A DNA stretch of 64,000 nt, taken from NCBI RefSeq assembly GCF_003240565.2, contig NZ_CP117255.1, forward strand, positions 1,364,001-1,428,000. Direction: 5' to 3'. The translations under genes and the position numbers were made by a program. Below are positions 18,804-29,223 of the stretch, piece by piece (position 1 is the first letter of the stretch; each line of letters starts with the position of its first letter). The notes beneath the pieces were generated by a model. It worked only from the letters and a program-made list of their open reading frames with translations. It ran no database searches and was not told the DNA's origin. Source of the stretch: Rhizobium tumorigenes (GTDB lineage: Bacteria; Pseudomonadota; Alphaproteobacteria; Rhizobiales; Rhizobiaceae).

Positions 18804-19583
18804 ATGCAAGACGATGTGCCGAAGCTTCCCCCGAGCGTGGAGAACCGCCCAGACGCGCCTCCGCCACGCACACCGATCTTCAATCTGCCTCCCGTCCTCG
18901 TCGCCAGCCTCGGCCTGCTGCTCGCGATCTTCCTGATCCAGACGGTATTTTTCTCGACCGATACGCTCGACTGGTTCTTCTTCACGTTCGGCTTCGTGCC
19001 GGGCCGCTACGTGACGCCTTTGTTGCAGCAGGGTCTGGAGTGGCTCTGGACGCCGGTGACCTATTCACTGCTGCATGCGAGCATCGAGCACATCCTGTTC
19101 AACGGCTTGTGGCTGATGGCCTTCGGTGCGCCGGTGGCCCGCCGCATCGGCCCGGTGCGCTACATCGCATTCTGGATACTTTCTGCAATCGCAGCGGCAG
19201 CACTCAACGCCGCCATCCATTGGGGCCAGATGACGTTGATGATCGGCGCATCGGGCGTCGTCTCGGCGCTGATGGGGGCCGCCTGCCGCTTTGCGTTTCC
19301 GCCCGAGAAACGCGGGCCTCGCCCGATGGAATCGCACCTCAATCCAAGACTTTCGATCATTGGCGCATTGCGCAGCCGGACAGTCCTGATGTTCATCCTG
19401 TTCTGGTTCTTCACCAACATCCTCATCGCCTTCGGCATGCCGCTGATTGGCGATGGATCGCAGGACGTGGCATGGGACGCTCATGTCGGCGGCTTTATCT
19501 TCGGTTTCCTGCTCTTTTCGCTGTTCGACCGCCCGATAGAATTGCCGACGCCGCCTGAAGACGTCGCCGCCATCGATGGCTGA
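18804..19583 (+). CDS. Rhomboid-family intramembrane serine protease
   Basis: 259 residues from the ATG giving MQDDVPKLPP. About six membrane segments follow a proline-rich cytoplasmic N-terminus. The catalytic Ser is in GASGVVSALMG and the catalytic His in DAHVGGFIFGF; HILFNGLWL carries the conserved H-N of rhomboids. It cleaves membrane substrates that cannot be named from the sequence. It lies just upstream of the CBS-domain gene. Confidence 0.9.
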   Translation: MQDDVPKLPPSVENRPDAPPPRTPIFNLPPVLVASLGLLLAIFLIQTVFFSTDTLDWFFFTFGFVPGRYVTPLLQQGLEWLWTPVTYSLLHASIEHILFNGLWLMAFGAPVARRIGPVRYIAFWILSAIAAAALNAAIHWGQMTLMIGASGVVSALMGAACRFAFPPEKRGPRPMESHLNPRLSIIGALRSRTVLMFILFWFFTNILIAFGMPLIGDGSQDVAWDAHVGGFIFGFLLFSLFDRPIELPTPPEDVAAIDG

Positions 19584-19690
19584 AGGTTGCATTCCCGGCA
19601 ACCTGAGTGCAACATCGAATTCCGGCCGCGCGGAGGGAGGAGACCACGGGCGACCGGAATCCTATTGCGATTTCGAAAGGGGAGGATCGA

Positions 19691-20125
19691 ATGCCAATTT
19701 CCGTAAAATCCATTTTGGACGCCAAGGGTCGCGCCGTGGTGACCGTTGGTCCGGACACGACACTGCTTGAGGCCGCCGCCATCCTTGCGGAGCACCGCAT
19801 CGGTGCGCTGGTGATCGGATCGCTCGGCGGCACCATCTCCGGCATATTCACGGAGCGGGACGTTGTAAAAGCTGTTGCCAAATATGGCCGCTCCAGCCTC
19901 GACCAACCGGTCGTGGAAGTGATGAGCTATAACATCGTTCGCTGCAGCGAAGATTCGACGGTCGACGAGGTCATGGAGATGATGACACAAAGACGGTTTC
20001 GCCATGTGCCGGTGGAAGACGAGGGCAAGCTCAGCGGCATCATTTCAATCGGCGACGTCGTCAAGGCCCACATCCGCGAGATTGAACTCGAGGCCGAACA
20101 GATCAAGGCCTATATCGCTGGATGA
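19691..20125 (+). CDS. CBS-domain pair protein
   Basis: 144 residues made of two CBS domains, about residues 8-64 and 75-130 (GIFTERDVVKAV, then GIISIGDVVKAH), ending in a short helix. GGGGAGGA precedes the ATG. Such stand-alone pairs bind adenine nucleotides and regulate partner enzymes; the partner is unknown. Confidence 0.9.
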   Translation: MPISVKSILDAKGRAVVTVGPDTTLLEAAAILAEHRIGALVIGSLGGTISGIFTERDVVKAVAKYGRSSLDQPVVEVMSYNIVRCSEDSTVDEVMEMMTQRRFRHVPVEDEGKLSGIISIGDVVKAHIREIELEAEQIKAYIAG

Positions 20126-20196
20126 AATCTCCTGGGGAGGGGCTGATCACAGCGCCTCCCCAGCCACGACTGCGGAATGTGCGCCGCCCACCCGCC

Positions 20197-21162
20197 TTAG
20201 CGGGCATAGGCCTCCTGCATGCGGCGAATTTCCGGAAGTCGAGCCGAAGCCTCTTCATAGCCGCGATCGATGGCCGCACCGGCGCGATGAAACTCGGAGA
20301 GGCCGATATCGCTCAGTCGAGGATGGAGCGCCAGGTCCGGTGGGTCCCCGGCAAGACGTGCGCGCGAAATCCTGTCCTGTATGATATTGAATGCCTGCAC
20401 CATGACGCCGGTCATACCGAGCCTGGTATACGGCGCTTCGGGCTGGCGATGGATGTCTGTCGGAGGCCGCAGAGCGTTGTGCTTGACCACGGCGGAGCGG
20501 CCGTAGAGATCGTAATTGAGGTTGACCGCGACGACCAGCGGCTGCTCGTAGGACCGGCAGACGGAGACCGGCACAGGATTGACGAGCGCGCCATCAACCA
20601 GCGTCCGGTTGTTGTTGCGCACCGGCTCGAAAATTCCGGGCAGGGCGTAGGATGCCCGCAATGCTGTGATCAATGATCCGTTGGTGATCCATACCTCATG
20701 ACCGGTGTTGAGTTCGGCCGCCACGGCAACGAATGGCCTCGGCAGGTCCTCGATGCTCAGCCCCTGCAGATGCTCCTGCATCCGCTTGGTCAGCCGCATG
20801 CCGCCGAACAGACCGCTTCCGCCAATGGTCAGGTCAAGCAGGCTGGCGATGCGGCGCATGGTAAGCGAGCGGGCAAATGTTTCGAGTTCATCGAGCTTGC
20901 CGGCCAGATAGCAACCGCCGACGAGTGCGCCGATCGATGTGCCGGCAATCATACCGATCTCGATTCCGGCCTCGTCGAGCGCTCTCAGCACGCCGATGTG
21001 CGCCCAGCCTCGCGCTGCGCCGCCGCCCAGCGCCAAGGCGATTTTCGCTTTGCTCGGAAGGACTGGAATGAGGGCCCTTGCGGAGAGATCGTTGCCTTTG
21101 GCCGGGGAGGTAACCGCCGAACTCTGTCCGGCTCCCTGACGATTGAAACGCCAGTTCAACAT
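20197..21162 (-). CDS. Patatin-like phospholipase (RssA/NTE-type)
   Basis: 321 residues. The oxyanion loop GGGAARGWAHIG lies near residues 46-57, the nucleophile elbow GTSIG near 74-78, and the catalytic-dyad Asp in VDGALVNPVP. A proline- and serine-containing N-terminal 35 residues precede the domain. It probably acts as a cytoplasmic or membrane-associated lipid acyl hydrolase. It is convergent with the CBS gene and lies downstream of hisI on the same strand. Confidence 0.9.
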   Translation of the reverse strand: MLNWRFNRQGAGQSSAVTSPAKGNDLSARALIPVLPSKAKIALALGGGAARGWAHIGVLRALDEAGIEIGMIAGTSIGALVGGCYLAGKLDELETFARSLTMRRIASLLDLTIGGSGLFGGMRLTKRMQEHLQGLSIEDLPRPFVAVAAELNTGHEVWITNGSLITALRASYALPGIFEPVRNNNRTLVDGALVNPVPVSVCRSYEQPLVVAVNLNYDLYGRSAVVKHNALRPPTDIHRQPEAPYTRLGMTGVMVQAFNIIQDRISRARLAGDPPDLALHPRLSDIGLSEFHRAGAAIDRGYEEASARLPEIRRMQEAYAR

Positions 21163-21278
21163 CTTGTCTTCCTTCGAGACGTATCGCGCCTCTTGTTATA
21201 TCGCGTCCCTTTTTGTTTGCCTGAACATCATACGTCTACAGGGCTTAAAACTGTAATGCCCAGCCGCATCAATTTGTT

Positions 21279-21725
21279 TTAATGGCCATATACATCGCGT
21301 GGGTCGAAGTGACGGTGGGCGTCGACGATTCGCACCACCGGCTTGCCGTCCTGCAATTCGACAACCCGGTAGAAACAGGAGCGACGACCGGTATGGCAGG
21401 TGGCAGCGTGGCCACCCACCTCGACCTTCAGCAGGATGGCATCCTGATCGCAATCGGTGCGAATTTCCACCACCGTCTGCAGATTGCCGGACGTTTCGCC
21501 CTTCTTCCAGATCTTGGCGCGCGACCGGCTGAAATAATGCGCAATGCCGGTGCTGAGCGTCAGGGACAGAGCCTCGGCATTCATGTGCGCTACCATTAGC
21601 AGGACACCATCACTGGCGTCCGTGACGACAGCGGTAATCAGACCGCCATCATCGAAACGCGGCGTGAAGTCGCCGTTGTCCTCAAGTTCCGCCTTGTCGC
21701 GGGAAGGCTCCCTGAATCCTATCAT
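21279..21725 (-). CDS. hisI: Phosphoribosyl-AMP cyclohydrolase
   Basis: 148 residues. It catalyses ring opening of phosphoribosyl-AMP in histidine biosynthesis. The metal and active-site segments are visible: [13 protein letters not shown] and [16 protein letters not shown]. It is a single-domain HisI, without the HisE fusion, as usual in alphaproteobacteria. It is 19 bp downstream of folE on the same strand and likely cotranscribed with it. Confidence 0.95.
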   Translation of the reverse strand: MIGFREPSRDKAELEDNGDFTPRFDDGGLITAVVTDASDGVLLMVAHMNAEALSLTLSTGIAHYFSRSRAKIWKKGETSGNLQTVVEIRTDCDQDAILLKVEVGGHAATCHTGRRSCFYRVVELQDGKPVVRIVDAHRHFDPRDVYGH

Positions 21726-21744
21726 CGCAGCCCGTCACCTTACA

Positions 21745-22359
21745 TTAGCGTCCGCGCACCAGCGTCATGAAACGCGCCTGCTCAGCCGGATCGACCTTGT
21801 AAGAACCGGTGAACCGTGTCGTCAGCGTCGTCGATCCCTGCTTCTGCACGCCACGCATGGCCATGCACATGTGTTCAGCCTCTATCATGATCGCGACGCC
21901 ACGGGGGCGCAGTGTCTCGTCGATTGCGGTAGCGATCTGCGCGGTCATGGTTTCCTGGGTCTGCAGGCGGCGCCCGAAGATATCGACCACACGAGCGATC
22001 TTGGAGAGGCCAAGAACGCGGCCGTTCGGCAGGTAGGCCACGTGAGCCTTGCCGATGATCGGCACCATGTGATGCTCGCAATGGGAAAAGAACGGAATGT
22101 CGCGCACCAGAACCATGTCGTCATAGCCGGCCACTTCCTCGAAGGTACGGCCAAGTACATTTTCCGGGTCCAGTTCATAGCCTGCAAACAGTTCGCGATA
22201 GGACTTGGCGACGCGTGCCGGGGTGTCGATCAATCCCTCCCGGGTCGGGTCGTCACCGGCCCAGCGGAGCAAGACCCGCACGGCATCCTCGGCTTCTTTT
22301 TGAGTCGGACGATCCGGGTGGGTGTCGGTCAGCGCCAAATTCTTCAACACAGCGTCCAT
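21745..22359 (-). CDS. folE: GTP cyclohydrolase I
   Basis: 204 residues. It catalyses the first step of folate synthesis, GTP to 7,8-dihydroneopterin triphosphate. The zinc-binding motif [20 protein letters not shown] and the QERMTAQI-type loop (here QETMTAQIA) are clear, and the length is standard. It starts the folE-hisI pair. Confidence 0.96.
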   Translation of the reverse strand: MDAVLKNLALTDTHPDRPTQKEAEDAVRVLLRWAGDDPTREGLIDTPARVAKSYRELFAGYELDPENVLGRTFEEVAGYDDMVLVRDIPFFSHCEHHMVPIIGKAHVAYLPNGRVLGLSKIARVVDIFGRRLQTQETMTAQIATAIDETLRPRGVAIMIEAEHMCMAMRGVQKQGSTTLTTRFTGSYKVDPAEQARFMTLVRGR

Positions 22360-22629
22360 TTCAGGCTCTCCTGATCCGCGATAGGGATCGTTTCAGTCTC
22401 GTCATCGACATTGCCGGCCGGACAGGCTTCGGCAAAATCAGTCCATCCGTCCAGATTCTCGCGGCCGTCGTACACTGTTTCGGGTGAAACTCGCAAAAGA
22501 GCGTTGTAAAATCATGACCTACGAACGAGATACATATAGTACGGCACCCTTGATGTGAAAGTGTTCGATCGGACACGGTTTGTTTTTCGTTTAGAATACA
22601 GTGACCGCCGTATCGGAGGCCGGAGCGCA

Positions 22630-23076
22630 ATGGACGACATCTACAACACCAAAATCCTTGAGTTTGCCGGCAACATAACGCGCATCGGTGTGATTGAGGA
22701 TGCGGATGCCAGCGCCAAGGCGCACTCGCGCTTATGTGGCTCCCGCGTCACCATATGGCTGAAACTCGATGGAAATGTGGTCAGCGACTTCACCCACGAC
22801 GTCAAGGCATGCGCGCTCGGCCAGGCTTCATCGTCGATCATGGCGCGCAATGTTATCGGGGCGACCGTGTCTGAACTGCGCCAAGCTCAAAGCGACATGC
22901 TGGCGATGCTGAAGGCAGACGGCGAGGGGCCTATCGGCCGATTCGAGGAAATGCGATACCTCCGCCCGGTCAAGGACTACAAGGCGCGGCATGCATCGAC
23001 GATGCTGACATTCGATGCGGTGATCGATGCAATCGAACAGATCGAGGCCAAACGCGGCATAGCCGTGGAGGCCTGA
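22630..23076 (+). CDS. IscU/NifU-like iron-sulfur scaffold family protein
   Basis: 148 residues. The fold segments are RLCGSRVTIWLKLDG and DVKACALGQASSS, giving two conserved Cys. At the position of the third scaffold Cys the sequence reads ARHASTML, with Ser instead. My recollection is that rhizobial homologues share this variant, so it may be a family trait, and cluster assembly cannot be assumed. The stop lies 2 bp before yidD and the two genes look cotranscribed. Confidence 0.85.
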   Translation: MDDIYNTKILEFAGNITRIGVIEDADASAKAHSRLCGSRVTIWLKLDGNVVSDFTHDVKACALGQASSSIMARNVIGATVSELRQAQSDMLAMLKADGEGPIGRFEEMRYLRPVKDYKARHASTMLTFDAVIDAIEQIEAKRGIAVEA

Positions 23077-23078
23077 CC

Positions 23079-23435
23079 ATGTGCGAAGCGCACGGCCACG
23101 GTCGAAAACCCGGCCAGTCCAGAAACTTTAGCGGTCCATTCCGCAAAACCCCGGACCGGCTGCTCGGGATTGGCCTGATCCGCCTGTACCAGCTGACACT
23201 TTCCGGCTTCATCGGCAATTCCTGTCGCCACCTGCCGACCTGTTCGGAATACGGCTATGAGGCAATAGCACGACATGGCCTCTGGCCCGGCGGCTGGATG
23301 ACGTTGTTTCGCATCGGCAGTTGCGGGCCCGGCGGCAGCAGCGGCTTCGATCCCGTTCCTGAGGTTCTCGAGCGCAGATACCGGTGGTGGACGCCGTGGC
23401 GATATCTGGCGCTGCGCCGCTCGCCGCCTGCCTGA
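23079..23435 (+). CDS. yidD: Membrane protein insertion efficiency factor YidD
   Basis: 118 residues. The YidD core is evident: LIRLYQLTLSGFIGNSCRH, then LPTCSEYGYEAIARHG with its conserved cysteines, and GGSSGFDPVP. It is a peripheral inner-membrane protein that helps YidC-dependent insertion. The 40-residue N-terminal extension is basic. It follows the scaffold-like gene by 2 bp. Confidence 0.93.
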   Translation: MCEAHGHGRKPGQSRNFSGPFRKTPDRLLGIGLIRLYQLTLSGFIGNSCRHLPTCSEYGYEAIARHGLWPGGWMTLFRIGSCGPGGSSGFDPVPEVLERRYRWWTPWRYLALRRSPPA

Positions 23436-23599
23436 TGTGCCAGACACACACGGCCGGGTAGAACCCGAAGGGCCTGCCTGATCTTTACTCAAAGCCCAAA
23501 AACATCTATCAGGCGCTGCGAGATCGGCGGTCGATGGCCCCGTCTCGTATATAACGCACCACCCGCATTGGTTGGCGGGACTGGATAAGGAAGCTTAAG

Positions 23600-25588
23600 A
23601 TGACGGACGCTATTTCCCTGACATTTCCCGATGGTTCGGTGCGCGGCTTTGCAGCCGGCGCAACAGGCCGGGATGTTGCCGAATCGATATCGAAGTCGCT
23701 GGCCAAGAAGGCCGTTGCGATTACCATAGACGGCACTGTACAAGACCTCTCCGAACCGGTGACCTCAGGGGCGATCGAAATCGTCACCCGTACCGACGCG
23801 CGCGCGCTGGAACTCATTCGCCACGACGCGGCACATGTCATGGCAGAAGCCGTGCAGGAACTGTGGCCCGGTACGCAGGTGACCATCGGTCCGGTGATCG
23901 AGAACGGTTTCTACTACGACTTTGCCAAGAACGAGCCGTTCACGCCGGACGACCTGCCCGTCATCGAAAAGAAGATGAAGGAGATCATCCAGCGCAACAA
24001 GCCGTTCACAAGAGAGATCTGGTCGCGCGAAAAGGCCAAGCAGGTATTTGCCGACAAGGGCGAGACCTACAAGGTCCAGCTGGTCGATGCGATCCCTGCT
24101 GGCCAGGATCTGAAGATCTACTACCAGGGCGACTGGTTCGACCTTTGCCGTGGCCCGCACATGGCCTCGACCGGCCAGATCGGCACTGCCTTCAAGCTGA
24201 TGAAGGTTGCCGGCGCCTACTGGCGGGGCGACAGCAACAATCCGATGCTGACCCGCATCTACGGTACGGCATTCGCCGAGCAATCGGAACTCGACAACTA
24301 CCTCGACATTCTGGCTGAAGCCGAGAAGCGCGACCATCGTCGCCTCGGCCGCGAGATGGACCTGTTCCATTTCCAGGAAGAGGGACCCGGCGTGGTCTTC
24401 TGGCATGGCAAGGGATGGCGGCTGTTCCAGTCGCTGGTATCCTACATGCGCCGGCGCCTTGCGCGCGACTACCAGGAAGTCAACGCGCCGCAGGTGCTCG
24501 ACAAGTCGCTCTGGGAAACCTCGGGACACTGGGGCTGGTACCGCGACAACATGTTCAAGGTGACGGTTGCCGGCGACGAGACCGACGACGAACGCGTCTT
24601 CGCGCTGAAGCCCATGAACTGCCCCGGTCACATCCAGATCTTCAAGCATGGCTTGAAGTCGTACCGCGAACTACCTGTGAGACTTGCAGAATTTGGCAAC
24701 GTTCACCGGTACGAGCCCTCCGGCGCATTGCACGGACTGATGCGCGTGCGCGGGTTTACGCAGGACGACGCCCACATCTTCTGCACCGACGAACAGATGG
24801 CCGCCGAATGCCTGAAGATCAATGATCTCATCCTCTCGGTCTACGAGGATTTCGGCTTCCAGGAAATCGTCGTTAAGTTGTCGACACGGCCGGAAAAGCG
24901 GGTCGGGTCGGATGCCCTGTGGGATCGCGCCGAATCCGTGATGATGGAAGTGCTCCAGACCATCGAGGCGCAATCGGGCGGTCGTATCAAGACCGGCATC
25001 CTGCCGGGCGAGGGCGCCTTCTACGGTCCGAAATTCGAATATACGCTGCGTGACGCAATCGGCCGCGAATGGCAGTGCGGCACGACGCAGGTCGACTTCA
25101 ATCTGCCGGAACGCTTTGGCGCCTTCTACATCGACCAGAACTCGGAAAAGACCCAGCCGGTGATGATCCACCGTGCCATTTGCGGTTCGATGGAACGCTT
25201 CCTCGGCATCCTGATCGAGAACTTCGCCGGTCACATGCCGCTGTGGATTTCACCGCAGCAGATCGTCGTTGCAACCATCACGTCCGAGGCTGACGACTAC
25301 GGCATGGAAGTGGCCGAGATGCTGCGCGAGGCAGGCCTGCAGGTCGAGACCGACTTCCGCAACGAGAAGATCAACTACAAGATCCGCGAGCACAGCGTTA
25401 CCAAGGTGCCTGTGATCATCGTTTGCGGCAAGAAGGAAGCCGAGGAGCGCTCGGTCAATATCCGCCGCCTCGGTTCGCAGGCACAGACCTCGATGTTGCT
25501 CGACGCGGCTATCGATAGCCTGACTCTGGAAGCAACGCCGCCGGACGTTCGCCGCAAGGCAGCGGAGAAGGCGGCGCGGGCAGCCTGA
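23600..25588 (+). CDS. thrS: Threonyl-tRNA synthetase
   Basis: 662 residues. Domains in order are TGS (1-62), the editing domain with [10 protein letters not shown] near residue 75, the class II catalytic core with the zinc ligand region [10 protein letters not shown] and the motif [20 protein letters not shown], and the C-terminal anticodon-binding domain. The length is standard, and the ATG follows AAGGAAGC. A 12-bp stem hairpin follows the stop. Confidence 0.97.
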   Translation: MTDAISLTFPDGSVRGFAAGATGRDVAESISKSLAKKAVAITIDGTVQDLSEPVTSGAIEIVTRTDARALELIRHDAAHVMAEAVQELWPGTQVTIGPVIENGFYYDFAKNEPFTPDDLPVIEKKMKEIIQRNKPFTREIWSREKAKQVFADKGETYKVQLVDAIPAGQDLKIYYQGDWFDLCRGPHMASTGQIGTAFKLMKVAGAYWRGDSNNPMLTRIYGTAFAEQSELDNYLDILAEAEKRDHRRLGREMDLFHFQEEGPGVVFWHGKGWRLFQSLVSYMRRRLARDYQEVNAPQVLDKSLWETSGHWGWYRDNMFKVTVAGDETDDERVFALKPMNCPGHIQIFKHGLKSYRELPVRLAEFGNVHRYEPSGALHGLMRVRGFTQDDAHIFCTDEQMAAECLKINDLILSVYEDFGFQEIVVKLSTRPEKRVGSDALWDRAESVMMEVLQTIEAQSGGRIKTGILPGEGAFYGPKFEYTLRDAIGREWQCGTTQVDFNLPERFGAFYIDQNSEKTQPVMIHRAICGSMERFLGILIENFAGHMPLWISPQQIVVATITSEADDYGMEVAEMLREAGLQVETDFRNEKINYKIREHSVTKVPVIIVCGKKEAEERSVNIRRLGSQAQTSMLLDAAIDSLTLEATPPDVRRKAAEKAARAA

Positions 25589-25598
25589 GCGATCACTT

Positions 25599-25627
25599 TC
25601 TGACAGGGCCGTGCTGGCTCTGTCAGA
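25599..25627 (+). terminator. Hairpin downstream of thrS
   Basis: A 12-bp stem including one G-U pair, with a 5-nt loop, starts 11 bp after the thrS stop. It lacks a T tract, so it may be a 3' stabiliser or a weak terminator. Confidence 0.5.
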
Positions 25628-25694
25628 GAACTGACATCGAAGTGTAATATACCGACGCCAGTGTGATCAGGGGCGGGGCCTACCCGGAACAATC

Positions 25695-26534
25695 GTGAAG
25701 CTCAAAGTGCTTTCCTACGCCAACGACCGTGACCCCCGGCTGAAGCGCTGGTTCATTCGCTCCATCGAGGGCCTGTCGGGCCGGGATCGTTACGCGCGGC
25801 TTTACGACATCTGGCGCAGCGACATCTTTGCCTCCGGCGACCGGGTGTTCGGCAAGATGCTGGATCTTATTGACATCCGCATGGACGTGCGCGGCGCCTG
25901 GCCGCCGGCGAACCTGCCCGATACGCCGCTCGTCATCGTCGCCAACCATCCCTTCGGCATCGGCGACGGAATCGCGGTGCTGGCGCTTGCCGAGCAACTC
26001 GGTCGCCCCTTCCGGGTGCTGATCAACGACGAACTGCTCAAGGTTCCGGAGATGAGCGCCTATTCGTTGCCGATATCGTTCGAGGAAACCCGCGAGGCGA
26101 TGGCGATGAACATGCAGACCCGTCACGAGGCCGTTCGTCTCCTGAAGGAGGGCGTGACCATCATCGTCTTTCCCGCCGGCGGCGTCGCCACGGCGAAACG
26201 GGGCTTCGGGCTGGCTGAGGATCTGCCCTGGAAGATTTTCCCGGCAAAGCTTGTGCAGGCAGCCCGGGCGTCCGTCATTCCGATCTATTTCGAAGGCCAG
26301 AACGGCCGGCTGTTCCACCTTGCGAGCAAACTATCCCTGACGCTACGCATCTCTATGCTGATCCGCGAATTCCGACGCCTCTCCGGCAGCACGATCACCT
26401 CACACATCGGCGAACTCATCACGTTTGAAAAGCTCAGCGAGGGTGCTGATCGCAAGGATCTGCTGTCGCGACTTTACAGCGCCGTGTTCTCGATGGCGCC
26501 GCCAAAGCGCCTCGTTTTCAGCCGCGCGAGCTGA
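25695..26534 (+). CDS. PlsC-like lysophospholipid acyltransferase
   Basis: 279 residues. The acyltransferase HX5D-type motif NHPFGIGDG is near residues 76-84 and FPAGGVATA (block III) near 156. This variant is seen in hemolysin-like/OlsA-type acyltransferases rather than in classical PlsC (HX4D). It probably esterifies a lyso-lipid at the inner membrane. No ornithine-lipid genes lie beside it, so the substrate is open. Confidence 0.82.
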   Translation: MKLKVLSYANDRDPRLKRWFIRSIEGLSGRDRYARLYDIWRSDIFASGDRVFGKMLDLIDIRMDVRGAWPPANLPDTPLVIVANHPFGIGDGIAVLALAEQLGRPFRVLINDELLKVPEMSAYSLPISFEETREAMAMNMQTRHEAVRLLKEGVTIIVFPAGGVATAKRGFGLAEDLPWKIFPAKLVQAARASVIPIYFEGQNGRLFHLASKLSLTLRISMLIREFRRLSGSTITSHIGELITFEKLSEGADRKDLLSRLYSAVFSMAPPKRLVFSRAS

Positions 26535-26560
26535 GTCTGGCCGATCTGAGTTGAGCCCGG

Positions 26561-27676
26561 CTAATCCATGCTCGTGCCGTCGTCGCCGGCAGGCAACGGC
26601 GGCTGAACGGCGGAGGTTGCTCCGGCCTCGGGAGGCGCGGTCGGCGCTTGTACGGGCGGCGCCTGCGTTGAAGGTGCTTGCGGAATCTGGTCGTCAGGTC
26701 CGTTTTCCGGATCCTGCAGATCCTGCGGCTGTTGCTCTTTCATCAGCACCTCGACATCGGTGTTCTTGCCGGCCGCGACACTGAAATCCCGCTGATAGAT
26801 CTTGTCCTTGTTGCGGGCGACCGCGGTGTAACGCCCCTCGGCCAAAATCATCGTCGGAAAGGCGCTGACGCTCTCGCCGACGATGTCGCCGGCGGCCGTC
26901 AGCACTGACCAGGCCGTATCGGCGATGGCCTCGCCGCCGGCATCCGACACCAGCTTGAAGGTTAGTTTTGCGGCGCGATGCTGGATCGTCGCCTCGGTCA
27001 CCTTGCCGGCCTCGACCTGGATATCGGCGCGGATGATGGCATTGACCTGCCCGTATTCCGAGACAATGTGGTAAGTGCCGGCGCTGAGGCCCACCAGCGT
27101 GTTCGGTTTGACGTCGGACATGACGAGGCCGCGTGTCCCGTCCTCCTTCACCTCGTTGGAATAGACGGAAAAGCTGAGCTCGGCCGGTGGAATCCTCACA
27201 TCGGAGCCGGACACCGCGTTGAGCAGGATACCGCCGGCATCGAGCACCATGACCTGCTTCTGCGTCTCGCCGCTTTCCGGCACCGTGAGCTTCTTGGTAA
27301 CGCCGGCGCGACCGAATGAAACGTTGACGAAATAATCGCCGGGGCCGAGCTGAAAGGCCGCCGAACCGCCTTTGGAGCTTGCCACCAGCGGCAGTTTTCC
27401 GTCACCGCCAGCGACAGGACTGAACACGTACCAGGACAGACCCTGTTGCAAAGGCGGTCCATCCGCCGTCAACTTGGCGTCGAGTGCGACATCGCGGATG
27501 GCGGCTGCCTTCTTGTCCGTCCCAGGAGAGATGAAAGCGTTGAGCTTCGGCATTTTCGCCGTACTGTTGAGCTGCTTGAATTCCTTGAAGGCATCGTCTG
27601 CCCGGACGGAAAGGCCGGTGGCGAGCAAAAGCATCGCCGTCAGGCCTATACGACCGGTATGAACAAAAGCCGACAT
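26561..27676 (-). CDS. Exported protein of unknown function
   Basis: 371 residues from the Met giving MSAFVHTGRI. A Sec signal peptide ends near SVRADD. The open frame extends 52 codons further upstream, but that part is cysteine- and arginine-rich and has no signal logic. The body contains repeated beta-rich segments that look like carboxypeptidase-regulatory or Ig-like modules (GPGDYFVNVSFG, LAEGRYTAVARN, LSAGTYHIVSE). The C-terminal 70 residues are Pro/Gln/Ala-rich. It is probably periplasmic. Confidence 0.75.
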   Translation of the reverse strand: MSAFVHTGRIGLTAMLLLATGLSVRADDAFKEFKQLNSTAKMPKLNAFISPGTDKKAAAIRDVALDAKLTADGPPLQQGLSWYVFSPVAGGDGKLPLVASSKGGSAAFQLGPGDYFVNVSFGRAGVTKKLTVPESGETQKQVMVLDAGGILLNAVSGSDVRIPPAELSFSVYSNEVKEDGTRGLVMSDVKPNTLVGLSAGTYHIVSEYGQVNAIIRADIQVEAGKVTEATIQHRAAKLTFKLVSDAGGEAIADTAWSVLTAAGDIVGESVSAFPTMILAEGRYTAVARNKDKIYQRDFSVAAGKNTDVEVLMKEQQPQDLQDPENGPDDQIPQAPSTQAPPVQAPTAPPEAGATSAVQPPLPAGDDGTSMD

Positions 27677-27878
27677 GAATTCCCACCGATCGATGACGCG
27701 TACCAATCCGCAACAGAAGACCAACGCGGTGGCAAATTCAAGACCTTGGCCATCATCGCCCCCGGGTTTCGCATGGTTTTGTCCCTGCAGCGGCAATTGA
27801 CATCGGCGCAACCGACAGCGACAAACCGGCATCGCTATTCATGACCCTTGCGACCTTGTCGCCACGATGGAATTTCTG

Positions 27879-28466
27879 ATGAAAAACGACATCACGCTGA
27901 TCGATTACCTCGCTGTCCGCCGGTCTACGCCTGCCTTCCAGATGTGCGAACCCGGACCGGGCAGGGGCGAACTCGAAGACATGTTGAGACTTGCCTCGCG
28001 CGTGCCGGATCACGGCAAGCTCGCCCCCTGGCGCTTCATCGTCTACCAAGGCAACGAGCGAGCCAAGATCGGCGAGGCGCTGCTGCAATTGGCGCTAGAG
28101 GCAAAGCCTGACCTTTCCGACGAAATGAGGAAGGTCGAACTCGCCCGGTTCACCCGCGCGCCTGTCGTCATCGCCGTCGTCAGCACCGCCGGACCTCATG
28201 TCAAGGTGCCCGAATGGGAGCAGATCCTGTCGGCGGGGGCTCTCTGCCTGAACCTGTCGATGGCGGCCAACGCCCATGGCTATGTCGCCAACTGGCTAAG
28301 CGAGTGGTTTGCCTATGACGAGCGCGCCTATCCGTTGCTCGGCATCAGGCCCGGCGAGAAGGTTGCGGGTTTCATCCATGTCGGATCGACCACCTTCCCG
28401 ATCACCGAGCGGCCGCGGCCTGAACTCAGCGACACCGTGACCTGGGTCGGCGGAGGCGACGGCTGA
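27879..28466 (+). CDS. Nitroreductase-family FMN oxidoreductase
   Basis: 195 residues from MKNDITL; an ATG four codons upstream is possible, but GGA lies better for this one. The FMN-binding RRSTPAFQ, the [11 protein letters not shown] phosphate region and the [16 protein letters not shown] segment fit the YdjA-like nitroreductases. The substrate is unknown. The stop overlaps the start of the next flavoprotein gene (TGATG). Confidence 0.88.
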   Translation: MKNDITLIDYLAVRRSTPAFQMCEPGPGRGELEDMLRLASRVPDHGKLAPWRFIVYQGNERAKIGEALLQLALEAKPDLSDEMRKVELARFTRAPVVIAVVSTAGPHVKVPEWEQILSAGALCLNLSMAANAHGYVANWLSEWFAYDERAYPLLGIRPGEKVAGFIHVGSTTFPITERPRPELSDTVTWVGGGDG

Positions 28467-29077
28467 TGTTCTACAGCACGGACACCAACCTGCACGGCCT
28501 GTCCCACGATCCGTTCAAAGCCATCGTCACGCCAAGGCCCATTGGCTGGATCGGCAGCAAGGGCAGGGATGGCTCGATCAACCTGTCCCCCTACTCATTC
28601 TTCAACGCTGTCTGCGACACCCCGAAGATCATCATGTTTTCCTCGCAGGGCCGCAAGGACAGCGCCCGGAACGCCGAGGAAACAGGCGTCTTCACCGCCA
28701 ATTTCGTCAGCCGCAACCTGGTCGACCAGATGAATGCTTCTTCGGTGAGCGTACCCTATGGGATCGACGAGTTTGCTGTCGCGGGCTTGACGGCGGCACC
28801 CGCTCATCTGATCGATGCACCCTATGTTGCGGAGGCCTTCGCCGTGCTCGAATGCAGGGTGACGGAAATCCGTAATCCGATGACCTTGTCCGGGACGCCG
28901 GCGAACAATTTCATGGTGTTCGGCGAGGTCGTCGGCATCCACATCGACGAGGCAATCATCCGCGACGGGCGCCTCGACATGGAGCTGGCACAGCCGATGG
29001 GACGCATGGGCTATATGGACTACAGCGAGGCCAGCACCGTGTTCGAACTGCTGCGTCCACCCACGCCAAAGTCGTAA
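28466..29077 (+). CDS. Flavin reductase-like split-barrel protein
   Basis: 203 residues of the FMN-binding split-barrel family (AIVTPRPIGWIGSKG, NLSPYSFFNAVCDTP, NFMVFGEVVGIHID). It overlaps the nitroreductase gene by one base, so the two flavoproteins are translationally coupled and may work in the same redox step. The exact reaction cannot be told. Confidence 0.88.
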   Translation: MFYSTDTNLHGLSHDPFKAIVTPRPIGWIGSKGRDGSINLSPYSFFNAVCDTPKIIMFSSQGRKDSARNAEETGVFTANFVSRNLVDQMNASSVSVPYGIDEFAVAGLTAAPAHLIDAPYVAEAFAVLECRVTEIRNPMTLSGTPANNFMVFGEVVGIHIDEAIIRDGRLDMELAQPMGRMGYMDYSEASTVFELLRPPTPKS

Positions 29078-29223
29078 TTCGATGTCGATTTACCCGTCGC
29101 CGGGCAATTCGACAATATTACCGGACGCTTAACGCCTATGGTGAACCAATCATAAACTTTTTGCCGCTAGCCTCGGAATCACAGTAGCGGACGACAGCCG
29201 TCCCCAACATCGAGGCCGGAAAA

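Noticed and set aside
27677..27832. N-terminal extension of the exported protein at 26561-27676
   Set aside because: The extension is Cys/Arg-rich and precedes a clear signal peptide.
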